A stretch of DNA of 7,182 nt from an uncultured Oscillospiraceae bacterium (GTDB lineage: Bacteria; Bacillota; Clostridia; Oscillospirales; Acutalibacteraceae): NCBI GenBank assembly GCA_902461995.1, contig CABQAA010000103.1, positions 1 through 7,182 of the forward strand, in the 5' to 3' direction. The translations under genes were made by a program, and so were the position numbers. Of this stretch, positions 5,855 to 7,182 are shown one piece after another (the first letter of the stretch is position 1; every line of letters begins with the position of its first letter). The notes beneath the pieces are model-generated. The model did no database searches. It was given only the letters and a program-made list of their open reading frames with translations, and was not told where the DNA came from.

Positions 5855-6715
5855 ATGGAATGGCTGGAGCAATGGAACCGCGCACTCGATTATCTGGAGA
5901 AGCATCTCACCGGGGAGATGGACATCGCACAGGCGGCCCAGGCCGCCTGCTGCTCGGTGTTTCATTTTCAGCGGATGTTCTCCTATCTGGCGGGCGTCCC
6001 CCTGTCGGAGTATCTGCGCCGCCGCCGAATGACTGCCGCGGCGTTCGATCTCCAAAACGGGGACAAGGTGCTCGATACCGCGCTGCGGTATGGGTACGAT
6101 TCCCCCACCTCCTTCAATCGCGCGTTCCGGAGTGTGCACGGAATCGCCCCCTCCGCCGCGCAGAAAGAAGGCGCCGCCCTCCGGGCCTATCCGCGGATCA
6201 GCTTCAAAATCACCATCAAAGGAGAAGCAGAAATGGCGTATCGGATTGTAAAAAAGGAGGCTTTCCGGATCGTCGGCAAGGGGATGGATCTGCCCAAGGC
6301 TCTTGATGAAAGTTTCGCGGCGGTTCCGGAATTCTGGAGCAAAACTACGTCCGACCCCACTGTCATTCCCAGCCTGTGCAGCCTGATGGACGGCGAACCT
6401 CAAGGCATACTCGGCGTCAGCGCCTGCATGAACAGTCTGGAGGAATGGCGGTATTACGTGGCGGTCTCGAGCAGCGGGGCGGTCCCCGACGGGATGGAAG
6501 AGGCCCAGGTCCCGGCCGCAACCTGGGCGGTTTTCCCTGGGCAGGGTGCCATGCCGCTCGCAATTCAGGAACTGGAGAAGCGGGTGGTCACCGAGTGGCT
6601 TCCCACCTCCGGCTACGAATACGGAGACGCCCCGGATATTGAGGTGTACCTGAACGCCGATCCCGCGAGCGCGACGTTCGAGGTCTGGATCCCCATCGTC
6701 AAAAAGGATGCGTAA
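5855..6715 (+). CDS. AraC-family regulator with C-terminal GyrI-like effector-binding domain (Rob-like architecture)
   Basis: A 286-residue cytoplasmic transcription regulator. The N-terminal third is an AraC DNA-binding unit: a first helix-turn-helix at about 22-44 (MDIAQAAQAACCSVFHFQR), and a second at about 72-100 containing ALRYGYDSPTSFNRAFRSVHGIAPSA, the conserved AraC signature. Residues about 127-284 form a GyrI-like domain, with the C-terminal pattern EWLPTSGYEYGDAPDIEVYL (247-266) followed by FEVWIPI (275-281). In this domain class the acidic residues near the pocket often bind cationic or amphipathic small molecules. Domain order and length match E. coli Rob (289 residues), although sequence identity should not be assumed. 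The ribosome binding site AGGAG (5840-5844) lies 10 nt upstream. Divergent placement next to the FAD oxidoreductase gene suggests that it controls that gene and itself in response to a ligand, possibly the oxidoreductase substrate or a toxic compound. The ligand is unknown. Confidence 0.93.
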   Translation: MEWLEQWNRALDYLEKHLTGEMDIAQAAQAACCSVFHFQRMFSYLAGVPLSEYLRRRRMTAAAFDLQNGDKVLDTALRYGYDSPTSFNRAFRSVHGIAPSAAQKEGAALRAYPRISFKITIKGEAEMAYRIVKKEAFRIVGKGMDLPKALDESFAAVPEFWSKTTSDPTVIPSLCSLMDGEPQGILGVSACMNSLEEWRYYVAVSSSGAVPDGMEEAQVPAATWAVFPGQGAMPLAIQELEKRVVTEWLPTSGYEYGDAPDIEVYLNADPASATFEVWIPIVKKDA

Positions 6716-6723
6716 ACAAGACG

Positions 6724-6755
6724 GCCTGCCTCCGGTTAACCGGAGGCAGGCTTTT
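6724..6755 (+). terminator. Intrinsic terminator of the regulator gene
   Basis: A perfect 12-bp stem GCCTGCCTCCGG (6724-6735) pairs with CCGGAGGCAGGC (6740-6751) around a TTAA loop, and is followed by four T (6752-6755). It starts 8 bases after the regulator stop codon. Confidence 0.93.
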
Positions 6756-6810
6756 CCGTGTCCGGACGCCGCCGGACCGCATGACGGCTGCGCGACATTT
6801 CAGCTTTTTA

Positions 6811-6853
6811 GGAGCGTCTTGGTATTTCCCGGCATCCAGCCGCTCCCTTTTTT
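6811..6853 (+). terminator. Terminator-like hairpin with six-T run, no gene directly upstream
   Basis: GGAGCG (6811-6816) pairs with CGCTCC (6841-6846), and CTTTTTT follows (T-run 6848-6853). The 24-nt apical part can pair further through CTTGG/CCAG with a bulge. It lies about 60 bases beyond the regulator terminator, so it is either a back-up terminator or the end of a short untranslated transcript. The long apical region lowers confidence. Confidence 0.45.
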
Positions 6854-6861
6854 GAAATTTT

Positions 6862-6909
6862 AAACAGTTCGGATTGCCAATCGATCTTTGATGGCAATCC
6901 GGACCGTTT
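6862..6909. repeat. Long inverted repeat upstream of the ADP-ribosylglycohydrolase promoter
   Basis: AAAC (6862-6865) and GTTCGGATTGCCA (6867-6879) pair with TGGCAATCCGGAC (6892-6904) and GTTT (6906-6909), giving 17 pairs with one mismatch and one wobble around a 12-nt loop (6880-6891). It ends 11 bases before the TTGACA box of the next gene, so it lies outside that gene's main transcript. It could be a bidirectional terminator insulating the two units (T-run 6907-6910 on plus, AT-rich flank on minus) or a regulatory DNA site. Confidence 0.6.
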
Positions 6910-6920
6910 TGACCGGAATC

Positions 6921-6949
6921 TTGACAAATCCCGCCGGAACCATCACAAT
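6921..6949 (+). promoter_or_regulatory. Promoter of the ADP-ribosylglycohydrolase gene
   Basis: A perfect -35 box TTGACA (6921-6926) is followed after 17 bp by CACAAT (6944-6949), four of six to consensus. Transcription would start near 6956, about 26 nt before the start codon. There is no extended -10 TG, in contrast to the other promoters here. Confidence 0.65.
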
Positions 6950-6981
6950 TTGTGTAGAAATCAGAACAAGGGGGACAGACC

Positions 6982-7182
6982 ATGTACGGCGCTATTTGCG
7001 GGGATATCATCGGATCCCCTTATGAACTCGGCAATGTAAAAACCACCAATTTCCCGCTGTTCTGCCCGGACAGCACCTTCACGGACGACTCCGTGCTGAC
7101 GGCCGCGACGGCGGAGGCCCTCCTGGTTCTGCCATCCGACACGAAAAGCGGCCGCGTTCGGGCAAAAACGTATGCCTGCCAG
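6982..7182 (+). CDS. ADP-ribosylglycohydrolase (DraG/ARH) family protein, 3' partial
   Basis: The first 67 codons of an open frame running off the window. The family's N-terminus is clear: YGAICGDIIGSPYE (2-15), corresponding to the usual GAI.GD..GS..E, and the metal-binding motif FTDDSVLT (33-40), whose T34, D35 and D36 would coordinate the divalent metal cluster. The intervening NVKTTNFPLF (18-27) is also typical. Members remove ADP-ribose from modified arginine or other groups on proteins (DraG reactivates nitrogenase reductase), or act on related ADP-ribose compounds. No nif genes are nearby, so a DraG role is not implied. AGGGGG (6969-6974) lies 7 nt before the ATG, supporting this start. 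The catalytic C-terminal metal ligands lie outside the window, so activity cannot be judged. Confidence 0.88.
   Translation, partial: MYGAICGDIIGSPYELGNVKTTNFPLFCPDSTFTDDSVLTAATAEALLVLPSDTKSGRVRAKTYACQ

Noticed and set aside
5708..6403. 231-codon minus-strand frame across the divergent promoter region and the regulator gene
   Set aside because: Antisense to the AraC/GyrI gene and covers its promoter; protein composition is not meaningful.

Overview
This 7.2-kb GC-rich window looks like ordinary chromosome of a Gram-positive anaerobe, most likely a high-GC member of the Clostridia (Oscillospiraceae-like). That is an inference from four things: strong AGGAGG- or AAGGGGG-type ribosome binding sites, near-consensus sigma-A promoters with 17-bp spacers, hairpin-plus-T-run terminators after most genes, and protein variants that I associate with this group (a Clostridia-type SPFH protein, and an isocitrate dehydrogenase of the homodimeric eukaryote-like class). 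I see no rRNA, tRNA, insertion sequence, CRISPR array or prophage gene.

Layout. (1) 1-1266, plus strand: the C-terminal three quarters of an oligopeptide ABC transporter substrate-binding protein, cut by the window start. (2) 1361-2707, plus: a complete single-gene unit for NADP-dependent isocitrate dehydrogenase with its own promoter and terminator. (3) 2708-2928: no convincing gene, followed by a bidirectional terminator. (4) 2979-4268, minus: a two-gene operon with a near-perfect promoter, encoding a membrane-anchored SPFH/Band 7 (flotillin-like) protein and, one base after its stop codon, a 67-residue Arc-like ribbon-helix-helix protein. (5) 4287-5667, minus: a single-gene unit for a FAD-dependent oxidoreductase of unknown substrate. 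(6) 5750-6755, plus, divergent from the oxidoreductase: a Rob-like regulator with an AraC helix-turn-helix half and a GyrI-like effector-binding half. (7) 6756-6910: a non-coding stretch with several hairpins. (8) 6921-7182, plus: promoter and first 67 codons of an ADP-ribosylglycohydrolase (DraG/ARH) family gene, cut by the window end.

The genes form separate transcription units rather than one pathway. Two arrangements suggest a functional link. The first is the SPFH/ribbon-helix-helix operon, which joins a membrane scaffold protein to a probable DNA-binding protein. The second is the divergent oxidoreductase/regulator pair, whose shared intergenic region carries two copies of AAAATCGG on the same strand, 22 bp apart, where an AraC-family activator of the oxidoreductase would be expected to bind. 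I found nothing that clearly amounts to a new defence or mobile system; the SPFH/ribbon-helix-helix pair is the best candidate for poorly described biology.
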